Both the position numbers and the translations under genes were made by a program. 40,490 nucleotides of DNA, from NCBI RefSeq assembly GCF_017874475.1, contig NZ_JAGGLO010000013.1, positions 1-40,490 of the forward strand, in the 5' to 3' direction. This document shows positions 16,814-26,716 of this stretch, one piece after another (the stretch's first letter is position 1; each line of letters starts with the position of its first letter). A model generated the notes under the pieces. That model ran no database searches. It was not told the DNA's origin and was given only the letters and a program-made list of their open reading frames with translations. Source of the stretch: Anaerococcus degeneri (GTDB lineage Bacteria > Bacillota > Clostridia > Tissierellales > Peptoniphilaceae).

Positions 16814-19244
16814 ATACATTGAAAACAATCTCGTCTGGAATAAAGACGGGGAATGTTATGCTTACTATGAGCTTGTTCCTTACAATTACTCATTTCTAAG
16901 TCCAGAACAGAAAATACAAGTGCATGATTCTTTCAGACAGCTTATCGCACAAAATCGTGATGGCAAAATTCATGCTTTACAAATCAGTACAGAATCCAGC
17001 ATACGTTCTGCACAAGAGCGTTCCAAAAATGAAGTCACTGGCAAGCTCAAAGCGGTTGCCTATGACAAAATCGACCAACAGACAGACGCTTTAATATCCA
17101 TGATTGGCGAAAATCAAGTGAACTACCGTTTCTTTATCGGCTTTAAGTTGCTTCTCAACGATCAGGAGTTTTCTATGAAAAGTCTTACCGTTGAAGCAAA
17201 AAATGCTTTGTCTGATTTTGTCTATGATGTGAACCATAAGCTGATGGGCGATTTTGTTAGTATGAGTAATGATGAAATCCTGCGTTTTCAGAAGATGGAA
17301 AAGCTCTTAGAAAATAAAATCTCTCGTCGTTTCAAAATCCGCAGGTTAGATAAGGACGACTTCGGCTATCTGATTGAACACCTTTACGGACAGACAGGCA
17401 CTGCCTATGAAGAGTATGAGTACCATCTATCAAAGAAAAAGCTGGATAATGAAACGCTGATTAAATACTATGACTTGATTAAGCCTACTCGCTGTTTGGT
17501 GGAAGAAAAACAGCGATATTTGAAAATCCAGCAGGAAGATGAAACCGTCTATGTAGCTTACTTTACCATTAACAGCATTGTCGGAGAACTGGACTTCCCG
17601 TCCTCTGAAATCTTCTACTACCAGCAACAGCAATTTACATTCCCGATTGATACGTCAATGAATGTGGAAATTGTAGCGAATCGTAAAGCCCTATCTACTG
17701 TCCGCAATAAAAAGAAAGAACTGAAAGACTTGGATAACCACGCTTGGCAAAGTGATAATGAAACCAGCTCCAATGTGGCGGAAGCTCTGGAAAGTGTGAA
17801 TGAGCTGGAAACCAATTTAGACCAAAGCAAGGAATCTATGTACAAGCTGTCTTATGTGGTAAGGGTATCAGCAAATGATCTTGACGAACTCAAACGTCGT
17901 TGTAATGAAGTGAAAGATTTTTATGACGATTTAAGCGTAAAACTGGTACGACCATTTGGGGATATGCTCGGCTTACATGAAGAATTTTTACCTGCCAGCA
18001 AGCGTTATATGAATGATTATATTCAATACGTGACCTCTGATTTCCTCGCTGGTTTAGGTTTTGGTGCTACTCAAATGCTGGGGGAAAATGAGGGGATTTA
18101 TGTTGGCTACAGCTTAGATACTGGACGCAATGTCTATCTGAAACCTGCTCTTGCCAGTCAAGGGGTTAAGGGTTCAGTAACCAATGCGTTAGCGTCGGCT
18201 TTTGTTGGTTCGCTGGGTGGTGGTAAATCCTTTGCGAATAACCTTATCGTCTATTATGCGGTGCTTTATGGGGCACAAGCAGTGATTGTAGACCCAAAAG
18301 CAGAACGTGGCAGATGGAAAGAAACCTTGCCAGAGATTTCCCATGAAATCAATATCGTCACTCTGACTTCTGATGAGAAAAACAAAGGCTTACTTGACCC
18401 TTATGTGATTATGAAAAATCCCAAAGATTCTGAATCACTGGCTATTGATATTCTGACATTCCTTACGGGGATTTCCTCTCGTGATGGGGAACGCTTCCCA
18501 ATCCTTAGAAAAGCCATTCGTGCAGTAACCAATAGTGAAGTACGAGGGTTGATGAAAGTGATTGAGGAATTACGGGTTGAGAATACGCCACTAAGTACCA
18601 GTATAGCCGACCATATCGAAAGTTTTACAGACTATGACTTTGCACATTTATTATTCAGTAATGGTTATGTGGAGCAGTCTATCAGCTTAGAAAAACAACT
18701 GAACATTATACAGGTTGCGGACTTGGTACTTCCCGACAAGGAAACTTCCTTTGAGGAATATACCACTATGGAGCTTTTATCCGTTGCTATGCTGATTGTC
18801 ATTAGTACCTTTGCTTTAGACTTTATCCATACAGACCGAAGCATTTTCAAGATTGTAGATTTAGACGAAGCATGGAGCTTTTTACAGGTAGCACAAGGAA
18901 AAACACTATCTATGAAGCTGGTTCGGGCTGGTCGTGCTATGAACGCTGGGGTATATTTCGTGACCCAAAATACAGACGACCTCTTAGATGAAAAACTGAA
19001 AAATAACCTCGGCTTAAAATTTGCATTTCGTTCCACTGACCTTAACGAGATTAAAAAGACCTTAGCCTTTTTTGGTGTAGACCCAGAGGACGAAAACAAT
19101 CAGAAGCGATTGCGTGATTTGGAAAACGGGCAATGCCTTATCAGTGATTTATATGGTCGTGTCGGTGTGATACAGTTCCACCCTGTATTTGAAGAACTGC
19201 TCCATGCCTTTGATACCAGACCACCTGTGCGAAAAGAGGTGTAA
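16797..19244 (+). CDS. orf16: Tn916 Orf16, VirB4-like conjugation ATPase
   Basis: 815-aa VirB4/TcpF/ConE-family ATPase that powers the type IV-like transfer apparatus at the inner membrane. The C-terminal motor carries Walker A GSLGGGKSF near residue 475 and Walker B IFKIVDLDEAW near residue 690, then the NAGVYFVTQNTDDL segment typical of the family. The start at 16797 follows TTAGGAGTG and gives the length known for Tn916; a longer frame from 16746 has no ribosome-binding site. It stops two bases before orf15. Confidence 0.95.
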   Translation: MAYPIKYIENNLVWNKDGECYAYYELVPYNYSFLSPEQKIQVHDSFRQLIAQNRDGKIHALQISTESSIRSAQERSKNEVTGKLKAVAYDKIDQQTDALISMIGENQVNYRFFIGFKLLLNDQEFSMKSLTVEAKNALSDFVYDVNHKLMGDFVSMSNDEILRFQKMEKLLENKISRRFKIRRLDKDDFGYLIEHLYGQTGTAYEEYEYHLSKKKLDNETLIKYYDLIKPTRCLVEEKQRYLKIQQEDETVYVAYFTINSIVGELDFPSSEIFYYQQQQFTFPIDTSMNVEIVANRKALSTVRNKKKELKDLDNHAWQSDNETSSNVAEALESVNELETNLDQSKESMYKLSYVVRVSANDLDELKRRCNEVKDFYDDLSVKLVRPFGDMLGLHEEFLPASKRYMNDYIQYVTSDFLAGLGFGATQMLGENEGIYVGYSLDTGRNVYLKPALASQGVKGSVTNALASAFVGSLGGGKSFANNLIVYYAVLYGAQAVIVDPKAERGRWKETLPEISHEINIVTLTSDEKNKGLLDPYVIMKNPKDSESLAIDILTFLTGISSRDGERFPILRKAIRAVTNSEVRGLMKVIEELRVENTPLSTSIADHIESFTDYDFAHLLFSNGYVEQSISLEKQLNIIQVADLVLPDKETSFEEYTTMELLSVAMLIVISTFALDFIHTDRSIFKIVDLDEAWSFLQVAQGKTLSMKLVRAGRAMNAGVYFVTQNTDDLLDEKLKNNLGLKFAFRSTDLNEIKKTLAFFGVDPEDENNQKRLRDLENGQCLISDLYGRVGVIQFHPVFEELLHAFDTRPPVRKEV

Positions 19245-19246
19245 AT

Positions 19247-21424
19247 GTGAAACCATCAATAGTAAACAGAATAAAATCAAACTGGACGCTGAAACGTCTA
19301 GGTAAAGTGGCAATGACAGTGGCTTTCACACTTGTGATTGCCATTTTTCTTTTAGCCATGCTGGGAACGGTGGTTCAAGCTGCGGGCTTGGTAGATGATA
19401 CGGTCAATGTGGCAAATGAATACAGCCGATACCCACTTGAAAACTATCAACTGGATTTTTATGTGGATAATAGCTGGGGCTGGCTTCCGTGGAACTGGTC
19501 GGACGGGATTGGAAAACAGGTCATGTATGGACTATATGCCATTACCAATTTTATTTGGACAATCAGTTTGTATGTTTCCAATGCGACAGGTTACTTAGTA
19601 CAGGAAGCCTATTCCTTAGACTTCATTTCCGCTACAGCAGATTCCATTGGTAAGAATATGCAGACCTTAGCTGGTGTGAGTGCAAACGGATTTTCAACAG
19701 AGGGTTTCTATGTTGGATTCCTCTTACTCTTGATTTTGGTTCTTGGGGTTTATGTTGCCTATACGGGACTGATAAAGAGAGAAACCACAAAGGCAATTCA
19801 TGCCATTATGAATTTTGTGCTGGTGTTTATCCTATCGGCTTCCTTTATTGCCTACGCTCCCGACTACATTAAAAAAATCAATGACTTTTCATCAGACATC
19901 AGTAATGCCAGTTTATCACTTGGCACGAAGATTGTCATGCCCCATTCCGATAGTCAAGGCAAGGACAGCGTGGACTTAATCAGAGATAGCCTGTTTTCCA
20001 TACAGGTTCAGCAACCGTGGCTACTGCTTCAATACAACAGTTCAGACATTGAAAGTATCGGTATTGACCGTGTGGAAAGCCTGCTCTCCACCAGCCCAGA
20101 TTCCAACAATGGCGAAGACAGAGAAAAAATTGTTGCGGAAGAAATTGAAGACAGAAGCAATACCAATCTAACCATTACAAAGACCATTAACCGTTTAGGT
20201 ACAGTCTTCTTCCTATTTGTCTTCAATATTGGGATTTCCATATTTGTATTCCTATTAACAGGAATCATGATTTTCTCGCAGGTACTTTTTATCATCTATG
20301 CTATGTTTCTGCCTGTGAGCTTTATTTTAAGCATGATTCCATCATTTGATGGTATGTCAAAACGAGCCATAACAAAGCTCTTTAATACCATTTTGACACG
20401 AGCTGGAATCACATTGATTATTACGACAGCATTTAGTATTTCAACCATGCTCTATACCTTATCGGCTGGTTATCCGTTCTTTTTGATTGCTTTTCTACAG
20501 ATTGTGACCTTTGCAGGAATCTACTTCAAGCTGGGCGATTTAATGAGTATGTTTTCTCTACAGAGTAACGATTCTCAAAGTGTGGGAAGTCGTGTGATGA
20601 GAAAACCTCGTATGCTTATGCACGCTCACATGCACCGTCTACAGCGGAAACTTGGACGTTCCATGACTACTCTAGGGGCTGGGTCTGCCATTGTTACAGG
20701 TAAAAAAGGACAGTCGGGTTCGGGGAGTTCTGCAAGGACACAAGCAGATCACTCCCGACCAGACGGAAAGGAAAAATCAACACTTGGAAAACGTATCGGT
20801 CAAACCATCGGTACAGTAGCTGATACCAAAGACAGAATGGTAGACACTGCTAGTGGTTTGAAAGAACAGGTTAAAGATTTGCCGACCAATGCAAGATATG
20901 CAGTATATCAAGGAAAATCCAAAGTAAAAGAGAATGTCCGTGATTTAACCAGTAGTATTTCTCAAACCAAAGCGGACAGAGCCAGTGGACGCAAGGAACA
21001 GCAGGAACAAAGGCGAAAAACCATTGCGAAGCGTCGCTCTGAAATGGAACAGGTCAAACAGAAAAAACAGCCTGCTTCTTCTGTTCATGAAAGACCGACT
21101 ACAAGACAAGAACAATATCATGATGAACAGACCTCAAAACAGTCTAATATTCAGACTTCATATAAGGAATCTCAACAAGCCAAACAAGAGCGTCCAGCAG
21201 TTAAGTCCGATTTTTCAAGTCCAAAAGTGGAACGCCAAGGCAATACCGTTCAAGAAAAAACCGTTCAAAAGCCAGCAACTTCAACCACTACAGCAGATAG
21301 AACTTCACAACGTCCAATCACAAAAGAACGTCCGTCTACTGTTCAAAGAGTACCACTACAAAATACAAGAAGTAGACCACCAATCAAAACCGCCACCATT
21401 AAGAAAGTCGGTAAGAAACCATGA
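19247..21424 (+). CDS. orf15: Tn916 Orf15, VirB6-like polytopic membrane protein
   Basis: 725-aa protein of the CD3337/EF1877 mobilome membrane family, the VirB6-like channel component. Hydrophobic segments occur near residues 22-46, 85-110, 150-180, 185-205, 310-350 and 370-430. The C-terminal 280 residues are hydrophilic and basic, rich in K, Q, R, S and T, and likely cytoplasmic. The start is GTG at 19247 after AGAGGTG. It overlaps orf14 by four bases (ATGA). Length is slightly below the original Tn916 annotation, mainly a start-site choice. Confidence 0.92.
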   Translation: MKPSIVNRIKSNWTLKRLGKVAMTVAFTLVIAIFLLAMLGTVVQAAGLVDDTVNVANEYSRYPLENYQLDFYVDNSWGWLPWNWSDGIGKQVMYGLYAITNFIWTISLYVSNATGYLVQEAYSLDFISATADSIGKNMQTLAGVSANGFSTEGFYVGFLLLLILVLGVYVAYTGLIKRETTKAIHAIMNFVLVFILSASFIAYAPDYIKKINDFSSDISNASLSLGTKIVMPHSDSQGKDSVDLIRDSLFSIQVQQPWLLLQYNSSDIESIGIDRVESLLSTSPDSNNGEDREKIVAEEIEDRSNTNLTITKTINRLGTVFFLFVFNIGISIFVFLLTGIMIFSQVLFIIYAMFLPVSFILSMIPSFDGMSKRAITKLFNTILTRAGITLIITTAFSISTMLYTLSAGYPFFLIAFLQIVTFAGIYFKLGDLMSMFSLQSNDSQSVGSRVMRKPRMLMHAHMHRLQRKLGRSMTTLGAGSAIVTGKKGQSGSGSSARTQADHSRPDGKEKSTLGKRIGQTIGTVADTKDRMVDTASGLKEQVKDLPTNARYAVYQGKSKVKENVRDLTSSISQTKADRASGRKEQQEQRRKTIAKRRSEMEQVKQKKQPASSVHERPTTRQEQYHDEQTSKQSNIQTSYKESQQAKQERPAVKSDFSSPKVERQGNTVQEKTVQKPATSTTTADRTSQRPITKERPSTVQRVPLQNTRSRPPIKTATIKKVGKKP

Positions 21425-22422
21425 AGTTGAAAACTTTAGTGATTGGTGGTTCTGGATTATTCTTGATGGTCTTCTCACTGCTTCTGTTTGTTGCCATTTT
21501 ATTTTCAGATGAACAGGACAGCGGAATTTCCAATATTCATTATGGAGGTGTGAATGTTTCCGCAGAAGTGCTGGCTCATAAGCCTATGGTAGAAAAATAT
21601 GCCAAAGAATATGGCGTTGAAGAATATGTCAACATACTTCTTGCGATTATACAGGTGGAATCGGGCGGTACTGCGGAAGATGTTATGCAGTCCTCGGAAT
21701 CCCTCGGTCTTCCACCTAATTCATTGAGTACAGAAGAATCCATTAAGCAAGGTGTGAAGTATTTCAGTGAATTATTAGCCAGTAGCGAAAGGCTCAGTGT
21801 AGATTTAGAATCGGTTATCCAGTCCTACAATTATGGTGGTGGTTTCTTAGGGTATGTGGCTAATCGTGGAAATAAATATACCTTTGAACTGGCTCAAAGT
21901 TTCTCAAAAGAGTATTCAGGTGGCGAAAAAGTGTCTTACCCCAATCCCATAGCCATACCTATCAATGGGGGCTGGCGATACAACTATGGCAATATGTTTT
22001 ATGTGCAACTGGTAACGCAGTATCTTGTCACAACAGAGTTTGATGATGATACGGTACAAGCCATCATGGACGAAGCACTGAAATATGAGGGCTGGCGATA
22101 CGTTTACGGTGGAGCTTCCCCGACTACTTCTTTTGATTGTAGCGGACTGACACAATGGACGTATGGAAAAGCTGGAATTAACTTACCACGAACCGCACAA
22201 CAGCAATATGATGTGACCCAGCATATCCCACTATCGGAAGCACAAGCTGGCGATTTGGTTTTCTTTCATTCTACCTATAACGCTGGCTCTTATATTACTC
22301 ATGTTGGGATATACCTTGGCAATAACCGTATGTTTCATGCAGGCGACCCAATCGGTTATGCCGACTTAACAAGCCCCTACTGGCAACAGCATTTAGTGGG
22401 AGCAGGACGAATCAAACAATGA
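21421..22422 (+). CDS. orf14: Tn916 Orf14, bifunctional cell-wall hydrolase (lysozyme-like plus NlpC/P60)
   Basis: 333-aa membrane-anchored hydrolase that opens peptidoglycan for assembly of the transfer channel. One N-terminal membrane segment (about residues 8-28) is followed by a lytic transglycosylase-like domain with the catalytic Glu in IIQVESGG (about residue 80). The C-terminal NlpC/P60 domain has the nucleophile in FDCSGLTQW, then THVGIYLG and MFHAGD providing the histidines. It corresponds to CwlT of ICEBs1. It overlaps both neighbours by four bases within the conjugation operon. Confidence 0.95.
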   Translation: MKLKTLVIGGSGLFLMVFSLLLFVAILFSDEQDSGISNIHYGGVNVSAEVLAHKPMVEKYAKEYGVEEYVNILLAIIQVESGGTAEDVMQSSESLGLPPNSLSTEESIKQGVKYFSELLASSERLSVDLESVIQSYNYGGGFLGYVANRGNKYTFELAQSFSKEYSGGEKVSYPNPIAIPINGGWRYNYGNMFYVQLVTQYLVTTEFDDDTVQAIMDEALKYEGWRYVYGGASPTTSFDCSGLTQWTYGKAGINLPRTAQQQYDVTQHIPLSEAQAGDLVFFHSTYNAGSYITHVGIYLGNNRMFHAGDPIGYADLTSPYWQQHLVGAGRIKQ

Positions 22423-22436
22423 GAAAGGAAGATTTA

Positions 22437-23351
22437 ATGATGAAATTTAGAAAAAATCAGAATAAAGAAAAACAGATACCAAAGGAAAAGAAACCTCGTG
22501 TCTATAAGGTCAATCCTCATAAAAAGGTTGTGATTGCCTTGTGGGTACTTTTAGGGCTTAGTTTCAGCTTTGCGATATTCAAGCACTTTACAGCTATAGA
22601 TACTCATACTATTCACGAAACAACTATCATAGAAAAGGAATACGTTGATACTCATCATGTAGAAAATTTTGTAGAGAACTTTGCGAAAGTCTACTATTCA
22701 TGGGAGCAATCCGATAAGTCCATTGATAATCGAATGGAAAGTCTAAAAGGCTATCTGACAGATGAACTTCAAGCTCTCAATGTTGATACAGTACGCAAAG
22801 ATATTCCTGTATCGTCTTCTGTAAGAGGATTTCAGATATGGACGGTAGAGCCAACTGGCGACAATGAGTTTAATGTAACCTACAGTGTAGACCAGCTCAT
22901 TACAGAGGGAGAAAATACAAAGACCGTCCACTCTGCTTATATAGTGAGTGTCTATGTAGATGGTTCTGGAAATATGGTACTGGTTAAGAATCCGACCATT
23001 ACCAACATACCTAAGAAATCAAGTTATAAACCAAAAGCCATTGAAAGTGAGGGGACGGTTGATTCCATTACAACCAATGAAATCAATGAGTTTTTAACGA
23101 CGTTCTTCAAGCTCTATCCTACAGCGACAGCCAGTGAACTTTCCTACTATGTGAATGACGGGATATTAAAACCAATCGGAAAAGAGTACATCTTTCAAGA
23201 ACTGGTAAATCCTATTCACAATCGTAAGGATAATCAAGTCACGGTATCGCTGACAGTGGAGTATATCGACCAGCAGACCAAAGCAACGCAGGTATCTCAA
23301 TTTGATTTGGTACTTGAAAAGAACGGGAGTAATTGGAAGATTGTAAAATAA
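22437..23351 (+). CDS. orf13: Tn916 Orf13, TcpC-family conjugation protein
   Basis: 304-aa VirB8-like TcpC/ConG-type protein: short basic cytoplasmic N-terminus, one membrane segment (about residues 32-50 of the chosen frame) and an extracellular domain with two NTF2-like repeats. I start at the ATG pair at 22437/22440, placed after AAAGGAAG; an in-frame ATG at 22419 overlapping the end of orf14 is the alternative. It is the last gene of the conjugation operon and is followed by a strong terminator. In the ICEBs1 and pCW3 systems the homologue is essential for transfer. Confidence 0.9.
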   Translation: MMKFRKNQNKEKQIPKEKKPRVYKVNPHKKVVIALWVLLGLSFSFAIFKHFTAIDTHTIHETTIIEKEYVDTHHVENFVENFAKVYYSWEQSDKSIDNRMESLKGYLTDELQALNVDTVRKDIPVSSSVRGFQIWTVEPTGDNEFNVTYSVDQLITEGENTKTVHSAYIVSVYVDGSGNMVLVKNPTITNIPKKSSYKPKAIESEGTVDSITTNEINEFLTTFFKLYPTATASELSYYVNDGILKPIGKEYIFQELVNPIHNRKDNQVTVSLTVEYIDQQTKATQVSQFDLVLEKNGSNWKIVK

Positions 23352-23360
23352 CAAATATTG

Positions 23361-23400
23361 GTACATGATTACAGATACTTTGTAATCATGTACTCTTTTT
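23361..23400 (+). terminator. Terminator between orf13 and the tet(M) promoter
   Basis: GTACATGATTACA pairs with TGTAATCATGTAC around a short loop and is followed by TCTTTTTG. It closes the conjugation operon. Confidence 0.85.
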
Positions 23401-23420
23401 GATAAAAAATTGGAGATTCC

Positions 23421-23449
23421 TTTACAAATATGCTCTTACGTGCTATTAT
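23421..23449 (+). promoter_or_regulatory. Ptet, promoter of tet(M)
   Basis: TTTACA (23421-23426), 17-base spacer, TATTAT (23444-23449). This is the position of the known tet(M) promoter, which starts a long leader. Transcripts that pass the leader attenuator continue into orf7-orf8 and on to xis-int. Confidence 0.85.
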
Positions 23450-23480
23450 TTAAGTGACTATTTAAAAGGAGTTAATAAAT

Positions 23481-23504
23481 ATGCGGCAAGGTATTCTTAA
23501 ATAA
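23481..23504 (+). CDS. Seven-residue leader ORF in the tet(M) leader
   Basis: ATG to TAA encodes MRQGILK, preceded by AAAAGGAG at a good distance. Its bases (AAGGTATTCTTAAA) are also complementary to TTTAAGAATACCTT about 80 bases downstream, so translation here would open a large leader stem. It is separate from the 28-codon orf12. Whether it is translated is unknown. Confidence 0.4.
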   Translation: MRQGILK

Positions 23505-23625
23505 ACTGTCAATTTGATAGCGGGAACAAATAATTAGATGTCCTTTTTTAGGAGGGCTTAGTTTTTTGTACCCAGTTTAAGAATACCTTTATCATGTGAT
23601 TCTAAAGTATCCAGAGAATATCTGT

Positions 23626-23712
23626 ATGCTTTGTATACCTATGGTTATGCATAAAAATCCCAGTGATAAAAGTATTTATCACTGGGATTTTTATGCCCTT
23701 TTGGGTTTTTGA
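23626..23712 (+). CDS. orf12: Tn916 Orf12, tet(M) leader peptide
   Basis: 28-codon leader ORF beginning MLCIPMVMHKNPSDK and ending FYALLGF, immediately upstream of tet(M). Its stop is 15 bases before the tet(M) start. The attenuator hairpin at 23653-23692 lies inside it. Known model: ribosome behaviour in this leader, changed by tetracycline and charged tRNA supply, prevents terminator formation and increases tet(M) transcription. Confidence 0.85.
   Translation: MLCIPMVMHKNPSDKSIYHWDFYALLGF
23653..23697 (+). terminator. Transcriptional attenuator of tet(M)
   Basis: AAAAATCCCAGTGATAAA and TTTATCACTGGGATTTTT form an 18-base-pair perfect stem with an AGTA loop inside orf12, ending in a T-rich stretch. 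It is the classical attenuator of tet(M). Confidence 0.85.
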
Positions 23713-23727
23713 ATGGAGGAAAATCAC

Positions 23728-25647
23728 ATGAAAATTATTAATATTGGAGTTTTAGCTCATGTTGATGCAGGAAAAACTACCTTAACAGAAAGCTTATTAT
23801 ATAACAGTGGAGCGATTACAGAATTAGGAAGCGTGGACAAAGGTACAACGAGGACGGATAATACGCTTTTAGAACGTCAGAGAGGAATTACAATTCAGAC
23901 AGGAATAACCTCTTTTCAGTGGGAAAATACGAAGGTGAACATCATAGACACGCCAGGACATATGGATTTCTTAGCAGAAGTATATCGTTCATTATCAGTT
24001 TTAGATGGGGCAATTCTACTGATTTCTGCAAAAGATGGCGTACAAGCACAAACTCGTATATTATTTCATGCACTTAGGAAAATGGGGATTCCCACAATCT
24101 TTTTTATCAATAAGATTGACCAAAATGGAATTGATTTATCAACGGTTTATCAGGATATTAAAGAGAAACTTTCTGCCGAAATTGTAATCAAACAGAAGGT
24201 AGAACTGTATCCTAATATGTGTGTGACGAACTTTACCGAATCTGAACAATGGGATACGGTAATAGAGGGAAACGATGACCTTTTAGAGAAATATATGTCC
24301 GGTAAATCATTAGAAGCATTGGAACTCGAACAAGAGGAAAGCATAAGATTTCATAATTGTTCCCTGTTCCCTGTTTATCACGGAAGTGCAAAAAACAATA
24401 TAGGGATTGATAACCTTATAGAAGTGATTACGAATAAATTTTATTCATCAACACATCGAGGTCCGTCTGAACTTTGCGGAAATGTTTTCAAAATTGAATA
24501 TACAAAAAAAAGACAACGTCTTGCATATATACGCCTTTATAGTGGAGTACTACATTTACGAGATTCGGTTAGAGTATCAGAAAAAGAAAAAATAAAAGTT
24601 ACAGAAATGTATACTTCAATAAATGGTGAATTATGTAAGATTGATAGAGCTTATTCTGGAGAAATTGTTATTTTGCAAAATGAGTTTTTGAAGTTAAATA
24701 GTGTTCTTGGAGATACAAAACTATTGCCACAGAGAAAAAAGATTGAAAATCCGCACCCTCTACTACAAACAACTGTTGAACCGAGTAAACCTGAACAGAG
24801 AGAAATGTTGCTTGATGCCCTTTTGGAAATCTCAGATAGTGATCCGCTTCTACGATATTACGTGGATTCTACGACACATGAAATTATACTTTCTTTCTTA
24901 GGGAAAGTACAAATGGAAGTGATTAGTGCACTGTTGCAAGAAAAGTATCATGTGGAGATAGAACTAAAAGAGCCTACAGTCATTTATATGGAGAGACCGT
25001 TAAAAAATGCAGAATATACCATTCACATCGAAGTGCCGCCAAATCCTTTCTGGGCTTCCATTGGTTTATCTGTATCACCGCTTCCGTTGGGAAGTGGAAT
25101 GCAGTATGAGAGCTCGGTTTCTCTTGGATACTTAAATCAATCATTTCAAAATGCAGTTATGGAAGGGATACGCTATGGTTGCGAACAAGGATTATATGGT
25201 TGGAATGTGACGGATTGTAAAATCTGTTTTAAGTATGGCTTATACTATAGCCCTGTTAGTACCCCAGCAGATTTTCGGATGCTTGCTCCTATTGTATTGG
25301 AACAAGTCTTAAAAAAAGCTGGAACAGAATTGTTAGAGCCATATCTTAGTTTTAAAATTTATGCGCCACAGGAATATCTTTCACGAGCATACAACGATGC
25401 TCCTAAATATTGTGCGAACATCGTAGACACTCAATTGAAAAATAATGAGGTCATTCTTAGTGGAGAAATCCCTGCTCGGTGTATTCAAGAATATCGTAGT
25501 GATTTAACTTTCTTTACAAATGGACGTAGTGTTTGTTTAACAGAGTTAAAAGGGTACCATGTTACTACCGGTGAACCTGTTTGCCAGCCCCGTCGTCCAA
25601 ATAGTCGGATAGATAAAGTACGATATATGTTCAATAAAATAACTTAG
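23728..25647 (+). CDS. tet(M): Tet(M) ribosomal protection protein
   Basis: 639-aa GTPase, an EF-G paralogue that binds the ribosome and displaces tetracycline. The G-domain motifs are intact: G1 AHVDAGKT, G2 region RGITIQT, G3 DTPGHMD, G4 NKID. The C-terminal domain IV loop region ([12 protein letters not shown]) that contacts the decoding site is present. I start at the ATG at 23728 ([18 protein letters not shown]), preceded by GGAGG, which gives the standard length; an upstream in-frame ATG at 23713 overlaps the end of the leader peptide. Expression is attenuated by orf12. Resistance to tetracycline, doxycycline and minocycline is expected. Confidence 0.98.
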   Translation: MKIINIGVLAHVDAGKTTLTESLLYNSGAITELGSVDKGTTRTDNTLLERQRGITIQTGITSFQWENTKVNIIDTPGHMDFLAEVYRSLSVLDGAILLISAKDGVQAQTRILFHALRKMGIPTIFFINKIDQNGIDLSTVYQDIKEKLSAEIVIKQKVELYPNMCVTNFTESEQWDTVIEGNDDLLEKYMSGKSLEALELEQEESIRFHNCSLFPVYHGSAKNNIGIDNLIEVITNKFYSSTHRGPSELCGNVFKIEYTKKRQRLAYIRLYSGVLHLRDSVRVSEKEKIKVTEMYTSINGELCKIDRAYSGEIVILQNEFLKLNSVLGDTKLLPQRKKIENPHPLLQTTVEPSKPEQREMLLDALLEISDSDPLLRYYVDSTTHEIILSFLGKVQMEVISALLQEKYHVEIELKEPTVIYMERPLKNAEYTIHIEVPPNPFWASIGLSVSPLPLGSGMQYESSVSLGYLNQSFQNAVMEGIRYGCEQGLYGWNVTDCKICFKYGLYYSPVSTPADFRMLAPIVLEQVLKKAGTELLEPYLSFKIYAPQEYLSRAYNDAPKYCANIVDTQLKNNEVILSGEIPARCIQEYRSDLTFFTNGRSVCLTELKGYHVTTGEPVCQPRRPNSRIDKVRYMFNKIT

Positions 25648-25744
25648 TGTATTTTATGTTGTTATATAAATATGGTTTCTTGTTAAATAAGATGAAATAT
25701 TTTTTAATAAAGATTTGAATTAAAGTGTAAAGGAGGAGATAGTT

Positions 25745-25933
25745 ATTATAAACTACAAGTGGATATTGTGTCCTGTATGTGGAAATAAAACACGATTAAA
25801 GATAAGGGAAGATACTGAATTAAAAAAATTCCCCCTCTATTGTCCGAAATGCAGACAAGAAAATTTAATTGAAATAAAGCAGTTCAAAGTAACTGTGATT
25901 ACAGAGCCAGACGCAAAGACGCAGAGCCGATAA
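25745..25933 (+). CDS. orf6: Tn916 Orf6, cysteine-rich KTR protein
   Basis: About 62 residues, with NYKWILCPVCGNKTRLKIRE near the start and FPLYCPKCRQE in the middle: two CPxC pairs forming a zinc ribbon, followed by a hydrophilic tail ending KTQSR. AAGGAGGAG lies eight bases upstream of an ATT (25745); an ATA (25748) is also possible, and the first usual start (TTG at 25766) would cut off the WIL motif, so a non-AUG start is likely. It is small enough to be missed by length cut-offs. It follows tet(M) by about 100 bases and precedes a strong terminator. Function unknown; nucleic-acid binding is possible. Confidence 0.75.
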   Translation: MINYKWILCPVCGNKTRLKIREDTELKKFPLYCPKCRQENLIEIKQFKVTVITEPDAKTQSR

Positions 25934-25970
25934 AATGAGATTAATACAATCTCATTTTATCGGCTCTTTC
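25924..25970. terminator. Bidirectional terminator between orf6 and orf9
   Basis: A 19-base-pair perfect stem, GAGCCGATAAAATGAGATT with its complement, around the loop AATAC, overlapping the orf6 stop codon. It is T-rich on the plus side and lies between convergent genes, so it may serve both. Confidence 0.8.
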
Positions 25971-25992
25971 CGTTATGTATGGATTCTTTTAA

Positions 25993-26346
25993 TTAGTCTT
26001 CGATGTTTCTTGCTTCGTTGATACCGCTGGCTAAAGATTCCATTAAGGATAGTTCTTTGTCTGTAAAGCTATCCATGTATTTCTCTATCTGTAATCGTCG
26101 GGTGCTTTTTACCAAGTTATTAGCAGGTAAGAAAAATTCATCAACGGAAACATGAAGTAACGATACAAGGTCATAAAGAACTTGTATGCTGGGGTGTTGC
26201 CCTTTATTTTCAATATTAGTTAAGTACCGTGGGTCAATTTCAATCAATGCTCCCACTTGTTCACGAGTTAAACCTCGTTTCAATCGAGCTTCTTTAATGG
26301 CTAAACCAAAGGCTCTAAAATCATATTTATCTTCTTTTTTACGCAT
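25993..26346 (-). CDS. orf9: Tn916 Orf9, XRE-family regulator
   Basis: 117-aa Cro/CI-type regulator with the helix-turn-helix [20 protein letters not shown] (about residues 25-44) and a C-terminal helical region. It is divergent from orf7 and is known in Tn916 as a repressor candidate for the orf7-orf8 promoter region. AGAGGTGG stands six bases before the ATG. It is the only minus-strand gene inside the element. Regulation of excision by this protein and by read-through from tet(M) is the accepted scheme for Tn916. Confidence 0.9.
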   Translation of the reverse strand: MRKKEDKYDFRAFGLAIKEARLKRGLTREQVGALIEIDPRYLTNIENKGQHPSIQVLYDLVSLLHVSVDEFFLPANNLVKSTRRLQIEKYMDSFTDKELSLMESLASGINEARNIED

Positions 26347-26550
26347 AGTAGACCACCTCTATACATTTTATTGTTCCTACTGAATTAAAAACAGGTATAG
26401 AAAAACGTGTTATATGGTTTATAGGTTTATATTTAATAAAAAGCACTACTAAACGCCAATAAAAAAAACCGTTATATGGTAGTGCTATTTACGCTGTTAA
26501 AATATTGTATATTACTTCCAAATGGCGGTTTGTTGGAGGTCAACGTCGCC

Positions 26551-26622
26551 ATGAAGTACATCATATACAATAAATTTCCTTACATTGGGTTCTTGTCAAA
26601 AAAAGTCGTCTATCTGCAATAG
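26551..26622 (+). CDS. Putative 23-codon leader ORF upstream of orf7
   Basis: ATG to TAG encoding MKYIIYNKFPYIGFLSKKVV then YLQ. GGAGG lies ten bases upstream, but inside a hairpin whose stem (ATGGCG 26522-26527 with CGCCAT 26547-26552) also covers the ATG. It is followed 52 bases later by a terminator and then by orf7, so it has the layout of an attenuation leader. May be the reading frame once called orf10, but I cannot confirm that. Coding status is uncertain. Confidence 0.35.
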   Translation: MKYIIYNKFPYIGFLSKKVVYLQ

Positions 26623-26673
26623 ATAAGTACGTCCACCAATGTGGTTTTATAAATCATATAGATAGAATAACAG

Positions 26674-26716
26674 AAGCATGTAAACAGAGAAATAAATCTG
26701 TTTATATGCTTTTTTG
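26674..26716 (+). terminator. Terminator/attenuator before orf7
   Basis: AAGCATGTAAACAGA pairs with TCTGTTTATATGCTT (one mismatch) around a short AT-rich loop, followed by TTTTTT. It would stop transcription from the tet(M) side or from a local promoter before orf7. Confidence 0.75.
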
